From: Polytrichum commune
Lineage: Eukaryota > Streptophyta > Polytrichopsida > Polytrichales > Polytrichaceae
Assembly: GCA_950295325.1 (NCBI GenBank)
Contig: OX485805.1
Coordinates: forward strand, 1,986,501 to 2,050,500
Direction: 5' to 3'
Length of the DNA stretch: 64,000 nt
Below are positions 12,213-23,099 of the stretch, piece after piece. Within the stretch, counting starts at the first letter, position 1; every line of letters begins with the position of its first letter. The translations under genes and the position numbers were made by a program. The notes under the pieces were generated by a model that worked only from the letters and a program-made list of their open reading frames with translations, did not search any database and was not told where the DNA came from.

Positions 12213-13034
12213 CTATCTAGCCTCGGAGACTACCTCTTTTTCTTTTGCTTCATTTTCTTTTGCTTTTTTTTCTTTTGCCTCTTTTTCTTTTGCCTCTTTT
12301 TCTTTTGCTGCGGCTTCTTTTGCTCGCATTGCTTCAACATTCCTGAAAATCTCCGCCCCGCGACTATAGCCATTCTTGGGGTGACCGCCATCAATAACAC
12401 ATTTTGGATTCCGTCGGCCGCCCGAATTATACGACGAAGAATTCGAATACGATGAAGTGGACTGTCTTGCATTTCTGGTCATGGAGTAGAAACGCTCCAA
12501 CTCGACGGACGCACTAGCCCGCATAGGTCTACGGGTGGGAGCAACCTGCAACGCGTGAATGCAAGAACACACCTGTTAGTTTAGGGAGGAAGACCCAAAC
12601 GTGTCACACGTTCATTTTTTAAGTGCGGGATGATTGTAATGCGCGGATAACCATGTTTTGGGGGGGGGGGGGGGGTTCACCTTGTCACCGGGGACGTTCC
12701 CGTCGGAGTCAGCGAGGAGGGGCAATGCGTCCCGCAAAGGAATAGGAAGGGTGCCACTCTTCGTTGGCCGAGCGTCCATCCGCAGCCGCCGTTGAGGTGT
12801 ACTACTGCCGCCGGGCCGAGACGGGGACGTCCGGACGCATTTGCGATTTATGCCCTTGAGCGGCGACGGGGACGGAGAGGGCCGGAAGATTTGCTTGGGT
12901 GGGGGGCTATCGACGACGCCGGCGTCAATAGGCTCCTTGGAGTAGTCGATGGTGGACGCGGCATCGTAGACGGTCTCGTAGAAGAAGCTTCCCAAGTTTG
13001 ATTCGCTGACGATGTCAATCGAGGGCTCCAAACG
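12213..13034 (-). CDS. Two C-terminal exons with a basic Lys/Glu tail, shared with gene B
   Basis: Proposed exons are 13034-12681 (after a CCCATCAG acceptor, ending AAG at a GTGAAC donor) and the next from 12552 (after CGTTGCAG) to the stop at 12213. The first encodes a Pro/Ser-rich linker. The second contains GYSRGAEIFRNVEAMRAKEA and then a Lys/Glu/Ala repeat of about 30 residues from a 15-base DNA repeat. The GYxRGxEIFRxxEA motif recurs in the last exon of gene B at 49.2 kb (GYNRGPEIFRAMEA), so it is a real shared domain of unknown role. I could not find an in-phase donor joining these exons to the phosphatase-like ORF just upstream. They may belong to it or to a separate gene. The intron holds a run of about 16 G on the plus strand. 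Confidence 0.5.
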
Positions 13035-13153
13035 CTGATGGGAAAATTAAAACAAACAAAACCCAAGGGGAGGGGGGCAGGGGGGGAGCATGAGAAAATC
13101 GATATACAATTGAGGCATACTATATCACACACAATGGCACACCATGTAGTATC

Positions 13154-13948
13154 TCAAATGAGTTTATTATATTTCGCGTGAGCGTACAACTCTCTGTACA
13201 TATAGTCCTTCGGATCCATGTATCTTTCGCCTATCGGATTACAACTAAGGAACCGGGGCACGGGTAGTCCGCTCCCCACGAGCGTTTGAATGTACTTAAG
13301 TAGGTCTAACAAAAAACGGTCTCGGACCTTCTCGACCGTCCACGTGGGGCAAACTATGAAGTTCGAGGTCGGGTTCAAAATGTTCTTGGAAGCGCTGTCG
13401 TCCACCATCAACGTGTTGTCACGGGTGGGGCGAACGTCGTAGGGACAGCCGACCATGGTCGGACGCTGATCCCATACGACTGGCTTCAAGACCTTAAGAA
13501 ATTGGTTTACGGCGGGGTTGTTGGGCTTCTTCACAACCCTGCCCTCGGGGGTGTACAATGTTTTACAAGAATCCTGTCCTAGGACCAAGCACGGGGGTTG
13601 GAGTCCCTTGAAGATGAACTCCACGACGGCCTGGGTGTTCTCGGACTTCATGGAACTCCACACGATCACCCACCATTTGGATAGGGCGACCTGCAGGAAG
13701 CGCCGAAGCCACGGGCGGAGGTACACTAGCTTGCTTTTGATGTACGCGGGGGGACCATCGTAGTTCCCGTCCTCGGGCTTGCAGAAAGGCACCGTGGGGA
13801 CCTTGGGACAGTGCACGCACTGGACGAGGACCCCGTTGAGGTCTAGCACCAGGAACCGTGTCTTGGGCGGCGGAGACGGGGAGGGCAAAATCGGGGGGAC
13901 CACCGCGCTGTCCTCCACGCTCCTCGGGGAGGACCGGTGGGGAGCCAC
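13154..13948 (-). CDS. FCP1/NIF-type HAD phosphatase-like protein
   Basis: The minus-strand frame is open to the TGA at 13154. It carries the HAD signature VLDLNGVLV (residues about 34-42), LRPWLRRFL, IVWSSM (motif II, about 95-100), VWDQR and the acidic motif LMVDDSASKNILNP (about 180-193). This order matches the NLI-interacting-factor/CTD-phosphatase family, which dephosphorylates serine or threonine. The first motif is D-L-N-G rather than the usual DxDG, so the general acid/base aspartate is replaced and activity is doubtful. No in-frame ATG is present near the 5' end. The frame extends upstream to a stop near 14010 and a CCGCAG acceptor lies at about 13971, so an upstream exon is likely and the start given is only a lower bound. 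Confidence 0.65.
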   Translation of the reverse strand: MAPHRSSPRSVEDSAVVPPILPSPSPPPKTRFLVLDLNGVLVQCVHCPKVPTVPFCKPEDGNYDGPPAYIKSKLVYLRPWLRRFLQVALSKWWVIVWSSMKSENTQAVVEFIFKGLQPPCLVLGQDSCKTLYTPEGRVVKKPNNPAVNQFLKVLKPVVWDQRPTMVGCPYDVRPTRDNTLMVDDSASKNILNPTSNFIVCPTWTVEKVRDRFLLDLLKYIQTLVGSGLPVPRFLSCNPIGERYMDPKDYMYRELYAHAKYNKLI

Positions 13949-14389
13949 GACGCTATGCTCCGATCCCTGCGGCGACGAGCGAGAGAAGGCGGCGAGGACT
14001 ATGTTATGCTATGTTTAATTCAAGCAGAACGGAAATTTTGTGCAAACACAAGAAGAATTGGACCATTGGTGGCAACAAAAACATACAAGGGGAACAACAT
14101 ACATTGGGACACGGATGCTAACATATGGGCGCCAAAAATAATAATTTTATTGTTACAAATCTCTATGTACAATTTGAGGGGGGGGGGGGGCGCGGTGAAC
14201 GAGGGCATTCACACTATCCTAATTGTACATCTACAAAATTGGTTGCGCGCCGCCAAGGTTGAGCGTAGTCGAGTGAGGTGAGACGAAGGGGATCGCGGGG
14301 GGAGCACGTTGTTGGGTGCGTCGGGGGGGTGTAGTTCCTCATAGCTAGGGGGGACAAGACCACGCCAACAAGACAATGACCAAGGAGGT

Positions 14390-14409
14390 TTGGGTCGGTC
14401 GACCCAAAT
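14390..14409. repeat. Isolated P1 palindrome
   Basis: A perfect 9-bp arm TTTGGGTCG, spacer GT and reverse-complement arm. It is identical in design to the copies in gene A and in the 26-kb array, and stands alone here. Confidence 0.9.
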
Positions 14410-14739
14410 TGGGAGGGCTCAGTGCGTTACCTCGCCCTGGTCATGTCTCGACGATGTGGATGCCTCCACCGTCCCCGGTGCCCCACCTCTCTCGCCACCG
14501 CCTTCTCCGCCTACGTCAGGGACCTTGTCCTGCAAAGGTTGAGCATCAGGCCCTTGTCCTAAACTGTGAACCCTTTGAGTGGTCCACCACTCTGCGGGAT
14601 CACTTTTAGTTAGAATGTTAGCATTAAAAGTTAGAATTGATAGGGAATTTAGGAAAAATTAGTTCATTTAGCATTTAGCCTAGAAGAAGGAAGGTCAAAA
14701 TGAAACTAAGTAGTGCTAGAAGATAGCAAAGTAGAAAAA

Positions 14740-14860
14740 ATATGCTAGCTAGTAAAAACAACTAGCTAAGCAAATATTAGTAGATGCTAGCTATTAAGCA
14801 AATGTTAGTAAATGCTAGCTAAGCAAGTGTTAGTTTATTAGTTAGTGTGAGGCACACAAG
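14740..14860. repeat. Short tandem repeat (GCTAGCTAAGCAAAT type)
   Basis: Three imperfect units of roughly 33 bases with the words AGCTAAGCAA and GTTAGTA. Flanks (14610-15540) show no gene. Confidence 0.55.
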
Positions 14861-15636
14861 ACTATTAGAGGTGGTTTAGGTAAGAAGATAAAATCGGCTT
14901 GAAGACTTTTGAAGACAAAAAAGAAAGAGAGCAAGGGGGCTACTTGCCCACTTGCCCCCTTGCCAACTCGATGGCGGAAAAATTAGAAAGATTTCTAAAG
15001 GTTTTTTGTCGGAGCCACCTCGGCGAGAGGGTGGCAACCTCAACCGGGAAAACCCCCGAGCCAAAATTTCGGGAAAGGGTTTGAAAAATGGATCTGGTGG
15101 AGGAGGGGTCCAACCCTTTTGTGAGAGGGTTTAAAAACCCCTCCTTCCACCTTGTAGCTCTCTCTCTTTCTCTAGTTTTTGGGCGAAGCCCTGCTTCAAT
15201 GTAGTTAGGAAAAAATCCTTTAGCATGTATTCTCAATGGTCTAAAAGAAAGGCTTGAGAACCTCCTCTACTCTCTCTCTCCTAGTTAGGTTGTGTGTTTA
15301 TTAACACACCAACAAAATTATTCCTTCTTTTGTAGAGGTAGGTTGGATGGTAGAGTTTTGAGTAGAGGCATTATAGACCTCATCTGCCAATGCCCTGAAG
15401 GCTTAGTTCAAAAGCTAGAACAAGATACTTATCATTTTTCTCTTAGAGAGATTTCATATAGCTATCCATAGCCGTTTCCCATTTGTGATTTGGTTGAGAT
15501 GACAATTAGTTATGGATTTTCAAAGATGGAGTAGAAAAACTGGGCGGTCTTGTGGGTAGCGGCTGCTGGATCAGACCTGCGAGCCCAATAGGAATTTTAA
15601 TTCCAAGAAATTATATTTTTCCCAAGTAGAACTTTT

Positions 15637-16150
15637 GTGTAGCTTTCCAAAATGGCTTAGAACATTTGATTTGAGCATGATTTGAATTAGATATGAATTG
15701 TGCAAGATGGGACACATAGTTTGAGAACTTTTGGTTGACTGCTGCATTACAGAGGACCTGCTGGGTTCACTTCGGCTTACCTTTCTAATCACATATTTTT
15801 ATCAAATACATATTTTTAATATCTCTCCAGGGTCATATAGAACGTTTGATTTGACTAAGATTTGAATTAGATATGAATTGTTGAAGGCGAGATACATAGT
15901 TTAAGCCTTCTTGATTGACTGCTGTGTTACAAGGAGTCCGCTGAATTTCTATTAGCTTAACCTGCTGATGTCATAATTTTTTCTAGTTAGAGCTTGTTCA
16001 TAGCTTTCCAATGGTATAAGGAAAGCCTAGATCCAAGTAGTAAGGAATGTGCTATGAATTTTTGAAGTTAGAAGGTAGATAGGTGGGTTGGAAGGGTCGG
16101 TTGAATCGACCTCACACTTCCAACCCTCATAACTTTTGCATTTCTTATCC
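15637..16150. repeat. About 180-bp degenerate tandem repeat, three units
   Basis: Units near 15637, 15821 and 16001 share AGCTTTCCA, TTTGAATTAGATATGAATTG and TTGACTGCTG. The third unit is most diverged. It may lie in an old LTR, but paired ends were not found. Confidence 0.55.
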
Positions 16151-16475
16151 GATTAGAGTGATTTTTAGATCATTGGAAAGATAATTTGGTGCACTAAGTA
16201 TAAATATTATGCTTAGGATTAAATTACAGGGCAGAATAACACTTTATATTTTAATTGTTAACTAAGGTACGCTTACTACCAAACTAGTTACAAAGAAGGA
16301 GGCAAGGTCGACGCTCGGAAAGTGGAGCAAGGAAGGAGGTAGCGGCTCGGCCTACATCAAGCCCAAATCAACCGAGGAAAATTGAGGTAAATTAACTAAC
16401 CTTAAGCCTTCCATTTAGGATCGGAGGGAGCACGGCTAAGGTACGCATCTCTAAACCCACTCACCTATCTCGTAA

Positions 16476-16500
16476 GGTCAAGTGGTTTGACCACTTGACC
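16476..16500. repeat. Perfect 11-bp inverted repeat with 3-base spacer
   Basis: GGTCAAGTGGT, spacer TTG, then the exact reverse complement. It differs in sequence from P1 and P2 but has the same compact layout. Confidence 0.8.
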
Positions 16501-17365
16501 GCCAAGGGAGTACCCAATTCCATTGTTTTCGGGGCCCTTGGTATGTTTTGTGGTAGTAGCTTCATTTATTAGCAAGTTTCGTGTGTGGTAAGTCGGATTA
16601 ATCACCGACACGACCACTCTGAATGTTGTTGGTGGAAAGGTGGGGTTAATGACCCGCGAATCCACTATTATGTTGTTGGCCCCATAGATTGGGAGTAATG
16701 GCCCCAATTTATGAAGATTGCGCAACAGGTTGAACCTACAGGTCGCCCGTCACCCTGGTCCCATTGAGTTGCATTTCGTGGTCTATCCAGTGTAAACACA
16801 TTTAACAATCAAAACATACAAAATAAATCGTAAACCCTTGTTGGCAAGAGACCCGAGGTAAGGGGTGATGCCTAATATGTTAATGTAGTGAGTTAGGACG
16901 TGCAAACAAAAGTAAGTAATTAAGAAGGAATTTGTGTGAAGGGTGGGACTTAGGCCAAGTTCCCCCGCTTAGAAAACTAAATAGAACTAAATAAAGAAAT
17001 AGGAAGAATTGAATGGTCCATCAAATTGTCGTTATTCCGTTCGTTGAGTTAGGGTGGTATGAGTCACACCCGGTTGGGTGTATCAGAACCATCCCAATTC
17101 ACAAATTAGGATTGCCTTGGTTTCAAGGCTGGTGCGTCTGCGCGTAGAATAGGTTGTAGGTTAAGGTTAGAACTAGATATGAAATTGGTTAGTGGAGTTT
17201 AAAGCCACACTAGTAAAAAACTAAGGCCTAACTTCCGGAGGTACTACGACGCATATTTAATCTCCCTTAAAAATCTAACTACTCACGTTATACACCTATC
17301 ATCCGGGTTCGGCTTGGGCGCCTGCAAATGCAGGCCACCTTCACCGAAGGGCTTGTGTGATACTT
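16501..17365. other. Intergenic, no gene seen
   Basis: Sequence between the palindrome and the 3' end of gene A. No convincing coding frame. Confidence 0.4.
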
Positions 17366-20300
17366 TTAGGCTCCCTCGAAAGGGGGTGGCCCAAAAGTAC
17401 CACATAAACCAATCTCCGCATATGCATCATGCATGGGTTCATCGATTTGGTTAGGATTAGAGGTATCACCAGGCCCTTGGAGGCCTTCAACATCTAACAT
17501 GGTTGTGTCTCTTTGAGACACAAGTTCGTCAAGGGAGGACTGAGCTGCTCCGGGGTTTGGGTCGGGCGACCCAAACTGTCCTGCATCGGGGGAGGCGCCT
17601 TGGGGCACTACAGTCGAGGGTGGGTTTGGGTCGGTCGACCCAAACATCCTGGGATCGTCCACCTGGTGAGGGGGCGCCATGACTATGGGGGGCCGTAGTG
17701 GTGGAGGGCCCAACGGGGAGGAGGCTCCAGATACGCGCCAGATGTTGGGATCGTCCACTTGTTGGACCGGCGCGTACGGAACATGGGGCGGCCGCATCAT
17801 GTGCTGGAAGTTGAATGACCCTTGCGACACTGGGTGCTGAGGGATGCTCTGCGCTGGGAAACCGGGGGGCAAGTGCGGAAACGAGCTGGATGGAGCCACC
17901 ACCAATCCTTGCGCCCACATCCCTTGTATGACTTGCGATATCAAGTCGGCGCTGGATGGAGGTTGGGCCATCGCCCTTAGTCTTTCTTGTTCCAAGAGGA
18001 AAGCCCTCAGCTCTGCGACCTCGTTCCGCACGGAGGGTTCTTCCGCGGCAGCCCTCTGCAGGCGGACGCGCTGCTCCTCGTCTCTACGCATCTTCTCGTT
18101 GGCTTCCTCCACAGTGAGGACTTCGGGTTTCACCCTAACCATGCCTGCGAACGCTGTCGGGGAGGGGGGATCCGATCTGAGCCGTTTGGCGAGCTCAATG
18201 TCGTCGTCGTCCTCGCTGCTAATGGCAATGGTCTCTTCCAATGCGTAATCGCCATAGAGCTTCTTTCCCTTTAACTTCCTCCTCTCCCGGAACGTGGCAG
18301 TCGCGTCCCTGGAGTACATGTCCCTCGCATCGTCCACCGTAAGGACGGGCATCATCTTACTCTGCGGGGTTGCCACACGCATAGCCTTCTTCCTCTGAGG
18401 GGCTTCAGATTCTTGCGTGAATCCCGTTGTCCCTTCCTCCACATCCCCCTCCTTTTCCTCCTCTCCGTGTTCTTCTTCTTCCTCCTCCTCTTCCACCTCT
18501 CCACCTCCTGTACGGGACGGATTGCCCGGATGCAACCCGACTAGAGGTTCGGGTAATTGGGTTGTTGCCCTCATCGCAATTTCTTCCGGGTTGATCCGCC
18601 TCGCCCTATCAAGAGGGTTCTCACCCCCCTCAACAACCTCGTCCACGTAGCTTCCCGGGATCCAATCGAGGATATCCATCTTCTTTGCCAGCGATTTCTG
18701 CGTCCTGTAAAATTGCAGATCGCTATCCTCTATGTACGAGTAGATGTTCAACCCCAACATCTACACAATCCAAGTTATATAGAAATTAGAATTTGCAAGA
18801 CAAAAAACAAGACCAAAAACAATATCTAGTTTGGGTCGACCGACCCAAACCAAGAGAGAGACTAGTTTGGGTCGACCGACCCAAACCAAGAGAGAGACTA
18901 GTTTGGGTCGACCGACCCAAACTGCGCAAGAGCTAAAGAATGTAACTTACCATGGCAGCATAGAGGGGTTTCGAGCCCCCGAACACGTTGAAGATACAGT
19001 CCCCTCTCCTAGTCAGCGTCCTCAGCATCCGCATGTAGAATTCCATCCGCAGCTCATCTGCAGGATAGTTTGCGTATTTGGCCTCGTCGTATAGGCATTT
19101 GCTGGAACCTAACCCATCTGGAACTTGGAAGAGCTTGTCCATCCGGGATATAGGGTGGTTCGGCACCTTCAACAACTTCGCTTTGTACACGAAGTACAAA
19201 CACAGGACGTTGACGACCTTGGTCTTCTTGTCCTTCAACGACGTGTAGGCCCCCTCCGCCGGTGCGGCGATGTAGTGAGACTTGGAGACTGCATACTCCG
19301 GCTGCAATTTCCGGACAAGGTCGTACACCTGCTCCGCCCTCCTATCCTCGACTATCCATAGCCAGACATCAACCTCCCTGAACTTAGGACTCGCATAATC
19401 GACGAACTTAGATAGGAAGGGGTCGTAAAACAGTGTGCTCATCGTACCCTCAAATGAGTTTCCAGGAATGTTCCTGAAATCTATCATTCCGAATGGGAAA
19501 CGCCCCCCTGCTTTCGTCCTTATCGCCATTCTGGCGTCTTGACCTGGCCAGCCCTGAATTTTCAAAGGCTCGAAGGTAACAAGGTTGAAGTAAGCGTCCC
19601 CTTCAAACTGGACAATCTTCTTCTCCTTGATGAAGTTCGAGAACGCACGCGCTGTGTGATCCGGAAGCGCCCGGTTCTTCCCACCCTTCACCATCTTGGC
19701 CCGCAAGAAGTCATCCCCCGCTTCCCTTATTAGAGCCGCCATGGAGGCACTGGTGAACTTATATTCAGCTTTGAATGCTCTCCAGTTAGCCTCATGAACC
19801 TCGCCGTCCATGACAATATTCCTCTCCGGCACCAATTTATGCAGCTCCTGCACTATAGTTGTTTTCTTTTTCCTATTCTCAGTCCATTCTTTCATGGTGT
19901 AGCATGAAAGGACGAAGGATTTGGGCTTTAAGAAGACAATCTTTGGGTGCACCCAGCACCTTTTCGCCGTGAGCGTGAAATGCAGGATGTGCGCCGCCGC
20001 CTTCTCCATCTCCGTCTCGGAAAGGCCTTGAAGAGTTCTAAAGAACTCTCTCACGAGAGGCTTCATTTGTTTGAAGCGCGTGATTTGGTTGAAGAAAATT
20101 CCTGTGTCCGGGTCGATGAGCTCACCCGTCTCATGCTTCTCAAATACACTCTTCCACTTCATCCAAACGGAGTCGGATGCTGTTATTAAATAAATCTCCC
20201 CTCTAAGCTCGTTGTATTTCTTCTGTTTGTGACTAGCATTATTAATGGAGGAGAATTTATTTATCATTTGGTATTTGAAGTCTTGCATGTGATCAAAACA

Positions 20301-21958
20301 ATCATTTGAATGCATGTTAGATATGAACATGTGATTTCCAAAACATATCATGACCAGTGTCTGCACCAAGAGTTTGGGTCGATCGACCCAAACTAAAAAA
20401 ACATGACTGCAACAAGAGTTTGGGTCGATCGACCCAAACTAAAAAAACATGACTGCAATAAGAGTTTAGGTCGATCGACCCAAACTAAAAAAAACATGAC
20501 TGCAACAAGAGTTTGGGTCGAGCGACCCAAACTAAAAAACATGACTGCAACAAGACTTTGGGTCGAGCGACCCAAAGTACACAAATAAAGCTGCAAAAGG
20601 AGTTTGGGTCGATCGACCCAAACAATACTCACCTCCCACTTGGGATTTTTGTCCTTTGCATTCTCCCTCTCCTTGGGAGGCCTACCATAGAACTCCCACA
20701 CCTCCCGCGAGGCCATGATATTCCTTATCCAGGAAGCTTGGTAGGCCCTTTTCTTATTCCCCATGTTAAAGTAACGGGAGATGTCGCTCAGTCGGGTCTC
20801 ATCGTCAGACCACACCACCAGTGCCTTCCACACCTTCAACTTCTCCTTCTGATGGTTGGGATCGTCCCACTCAGTCATCAGTTGGATTTTCTTGGAAGCC
20901 TCAACGCTGTGTTGGCCGTCTATGAGCCAAAAATCGCCTTTCTGAATTGTCGCCCACATTTCAGGGGTAGGCATTTTCTTCAGTCCCTGGGGCATCACTA
21001 CAATGGTTTGCATGTCGTTTTTGAATTGTTCGCTAACGATCTGCGCGATTATCCAATCGACGTAGGCGTCTTCTTTTGCCCGGACACATTTTTCTGGTGG
21101 CGCGAGATGACACTGACTGATGTTCACGTCGAATTTGAAATCCCTGCCCATGAAAAAGCAATGGGAGCACTTGGTCGTGAAATTGTTCACGATTTTTTGG
21201 ATCTCCCCTGCATCCACTTCCTGCCCTGGCTTCGGCATGCGCAATTCTGGAGAGACTGGCTCGTCAGTCATCACAGATGACTCTCTCGCCCTCTTGGAGG
21301 GAGTTGTTTGGCGGCTGCCAGAAGGCGTAGGAGTCTGGCTATCCGCCGGTGTCTCCGATGGAGTGGTTCGTCTTGAGCTAACCGGGACTGGTTGCGGCAT
21401 CCTCATCGATTGAGGCCTTGACGACCCTGCACCTTCCTCAGTGGGTACCTTCCGCCTGACGGCTTGCTGAGACTTCGTTTTGCTCTGCAGGGCTTTGTTG
21501 AGCACGCTGATTGCATGCTCTAGTTTCGTAAACCGGCTCGAGACCTTTGTGTTCGATGTACTGGCATCGATGAAAATTGTCTCGGGTTTGATTACATCAG
21601 GTTCGACACATGACTCCCTTGCATATGTAGCGTCAAAGGGTTCGACGAACTGGTGCAGAAACATATGAGCATTCTGCACAGCGCTGTTCTCAAGGATGAC
21701 GTCTGCGTAGTCTCCAAAAGACTGGACCGATGCCACCTCCCATCCCGTAAGAGTCGCCCAGGTATGTTTTTCCACGATCCCTACTTTGACAACGAATATC
21801 AGTTTGTAAATGGAGGTTTTTACTACTTGAATTGACCAGGCGAGGACAAGCCCGTCCTTAGGGACATATGAGTCATCCTGAGGTGTTTCGTGCTCCTGCC
21901 ATAACACGTCTGGCGTAAGCATGAACCACCTTTCTCCTGGTCTTTTCTTTGGGACCAT
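17366..21958 (-). CDS. Gene A: ParB/DGQHR-like plus degenerate methyltransferase-like protein
   Basis: Three coding exons on the minus strand: 21958-20633, 20360-18951 and 18760-17366 (1376 codons plus stop). Both introns are GT-AG (GTGAGT/GTGCAG; GTAAGT/GTGTAG) in phase 0. The ATG directly follows a TTTCTTTGCAG acceptor, implying a 5'-UTR intron. Residues 1-170 are unrecognised, and 175-245 are a basic Ser/Thr/Pro linker. Residues about 260-442 include FWLIDGQHSVEAS (DGQHS at 347-351) and ISRYFNMGNK, as in ParB-like/DGQHR domains that bind or cut DNA. Exon 2 ends with LRTLTRRGDCIFNVFGGSKPLYAAM, joined to MLGLNIYSYIEDSDLQFY. This resembles the SAM-binding motif of amino-methyltransferases, but the DPPY position appears to read DFRN. 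Exon 3 adds an acidic run, a coiled coil (about 1137-1187) and a Pro-rich tail. Paralogue B lies at 49-54 kb. The molecular role is inferred. Confidence 0.6.
17556..17644. repeat. Two P1 palindromes inside the last exon of gene A
   Basis: Copies at 17556-17575 (spacer GG) and 17625-17644 (spacer GT) are read through in the same frame. They encode FGSPDPN and FGSTDPN, about 23 residues apart near residues 1285 and 1308. Confidence 0.9.
18830..18921. repeat. Three P1 palindromes in gene A intron 2
   Basis: Copies at 18830-18849, 18866-18885 and 18902-18921, all with spacer AC on the plus strand, in a 36-bp tandem unit with CAAGAGAGAGACTAG between them. The intron (18761-18950) is 190 nt, so the palindromes take nearly a third of it. 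Confidence 0.95.
20373..20622. repeat. Six P1 palindromes in gene A intron 1
   Basis: Copies at 20373, 20419, 20465, 20512, 20557 and 20603, in a tandem unit of about 46 bp with ACATGACTGCAA between them. Spacers are AT or AG. Those with AT are fully self-complementary over 20 bp. The copy at 20465 has one arm change (TTTAGG). They fill the intron 20361-20632. Confidence 0.95.
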
Positions 21959-21985
21959 CTGCAAAGAAAGAAGCAAGGATGTTAG

Positions 21986-22345
21986 TTTCGGTCGTTCGAC
22001 CCAAACTTCTTCACAATAGATTAGATGTCACGTGATGGAAGGGAAATGTAATGCATCAACGCATTTATTTTTGGATTGTGTTTTGTTATTTTAGAACTTC
22101 ATTTATATGTTTATATGGTATTTCGTTATCTTGGGTGGATTTGCGTTTTATATTGTCATCAAGGATTTCTTGAAAAGTTTATACTGTAGAGGTTGCGTTT
22201 GGGTCGACCGACCCAAACAGCAGGATGTGCTTTGGGTCGATCGACCCAAACTATAGGCTGTGTTTAGGGTTTAGGGACCCAAAGCACATCGTGTTGTTTG
22301 GGTCGATCGACCCAAACTATAGGCTGTGTTTGGGTCGTCTCCCCA
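21986..22345. repeat. P1 palindromes in the proposed 5'-UTR intron of gene A
   Basis: Copies at 21986-22005 (one mismatch), 22198-22217 (AC), 22231-22250 (AT) and 22297-22316 (AT). Degenerate half copies lie near 22263 and 22331. They sit just upstream of the acceptor that precedes the ATG. Confidence 0.9.
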
Positions 22346-22383
22346 AACTGTTCTATTTTAATATAGTTTTTTAAACTTGGCAT

Positions 22384-22419
22384 GTAGCATATACAATGCT
22401 TATGCATTGTGTATGCTAC
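22384..22419. repeat. 16-bp-stem inverted repeat
   Basis: Arms 22384-22399 and 22404-22419 pair over 16 positions with one mismatch (G-U in RNA) around a TTAT loop. It lies in the 5' region of gene A and could form a stable hairpin in DNA or transcript. Too short for a typical plant microRNA precursor as it stands. Confidence 0.75.
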
Positions 22420-22799
22420 AACACTGTCAATTAAGAAACACATATTGGAACCCCTTGAAAAACAATACCTTTGCTGAGGGTTTCTGTTGTAGTCGTTGCA
22501 GATGGTTGCTTTTGAACAAGTGCTCTTCTTCGACTAAGACAGAATCAGTGAATTCCTATTCGCAGACACGCTAAAACTCACAAACAACTACCAAAGATTT
22601 CAAACCTTTCTTGAATCTCTCAATAAACCCACAATCTCTCACACAACTCCTGAGTCTCTTCAGAATCACTCAAACAACAATTGTAACTCTCAAACAACAA
22701 CTGAGTCTGTTAAAACAACAACTGAATCTCTCAAAACAATAACTAAATCTCTGAAAGCACTTTTGTATCACTTTTGTATCTCTTATAGAACTTCCTAAT

Positions 22800-22985
22800 C
22801 TGACAACCACTCACAAGCACTCACATGCACTCATAAGCACTCACATGCACTCACAAGCCCTCACATGCACTCACAAGCACTCACATGCACTCACAAGCAC
22901 TCACATGTACTCACAAGCACTCACATGCACTCACAAGCACTCACATGCACTCACAAGCACTCACATGCACTCATCCGCACTTCGA
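22800..22985. repeat. 20-bp tandem repeat (CACTCACAAG/CACTCACATG)
   Basis: About nine units alternating TCACAAGCAC and TCACATGCAC. It lies in the presumed 5' UTR of gene A (minus strand). The open frames it makes are by-products of the repeat. Confidence 0.85.
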
Positions 22986-23062
22986 ACTCTCGCAAGCACT
23001 GCCTAAAGCTCACACAGAATGTTGGAAAACCCTTCAACAATCTGGAAAACACTTCAACAATG

Positions 23063-23071
23063 CTATATATT
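23063..23071 (-). promoter_or_regulatory. Candidate TATA box of gene A
   Basis: The minus strand reads ATATATAGC about 1.1 kb upstream of the gene A ATG. It precedes a stretch rich in ACTC/CAAC words that looks like a spliced 5' leader (possible donor GTGAGT near 22580). GA-rich and GC-rich DNA lies upstream. No transcript evidence. Confidence 0.3.
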
Positions 23072-23099
23072 GCAACACTAGTGCAATCTCCCGCTACAA

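Noticed and set aside
22800-22985. CRISPR-like regular array
   Set aside because: It is a simple 20-bp tandem repeat without unique spacers, in a plant nuclear context.
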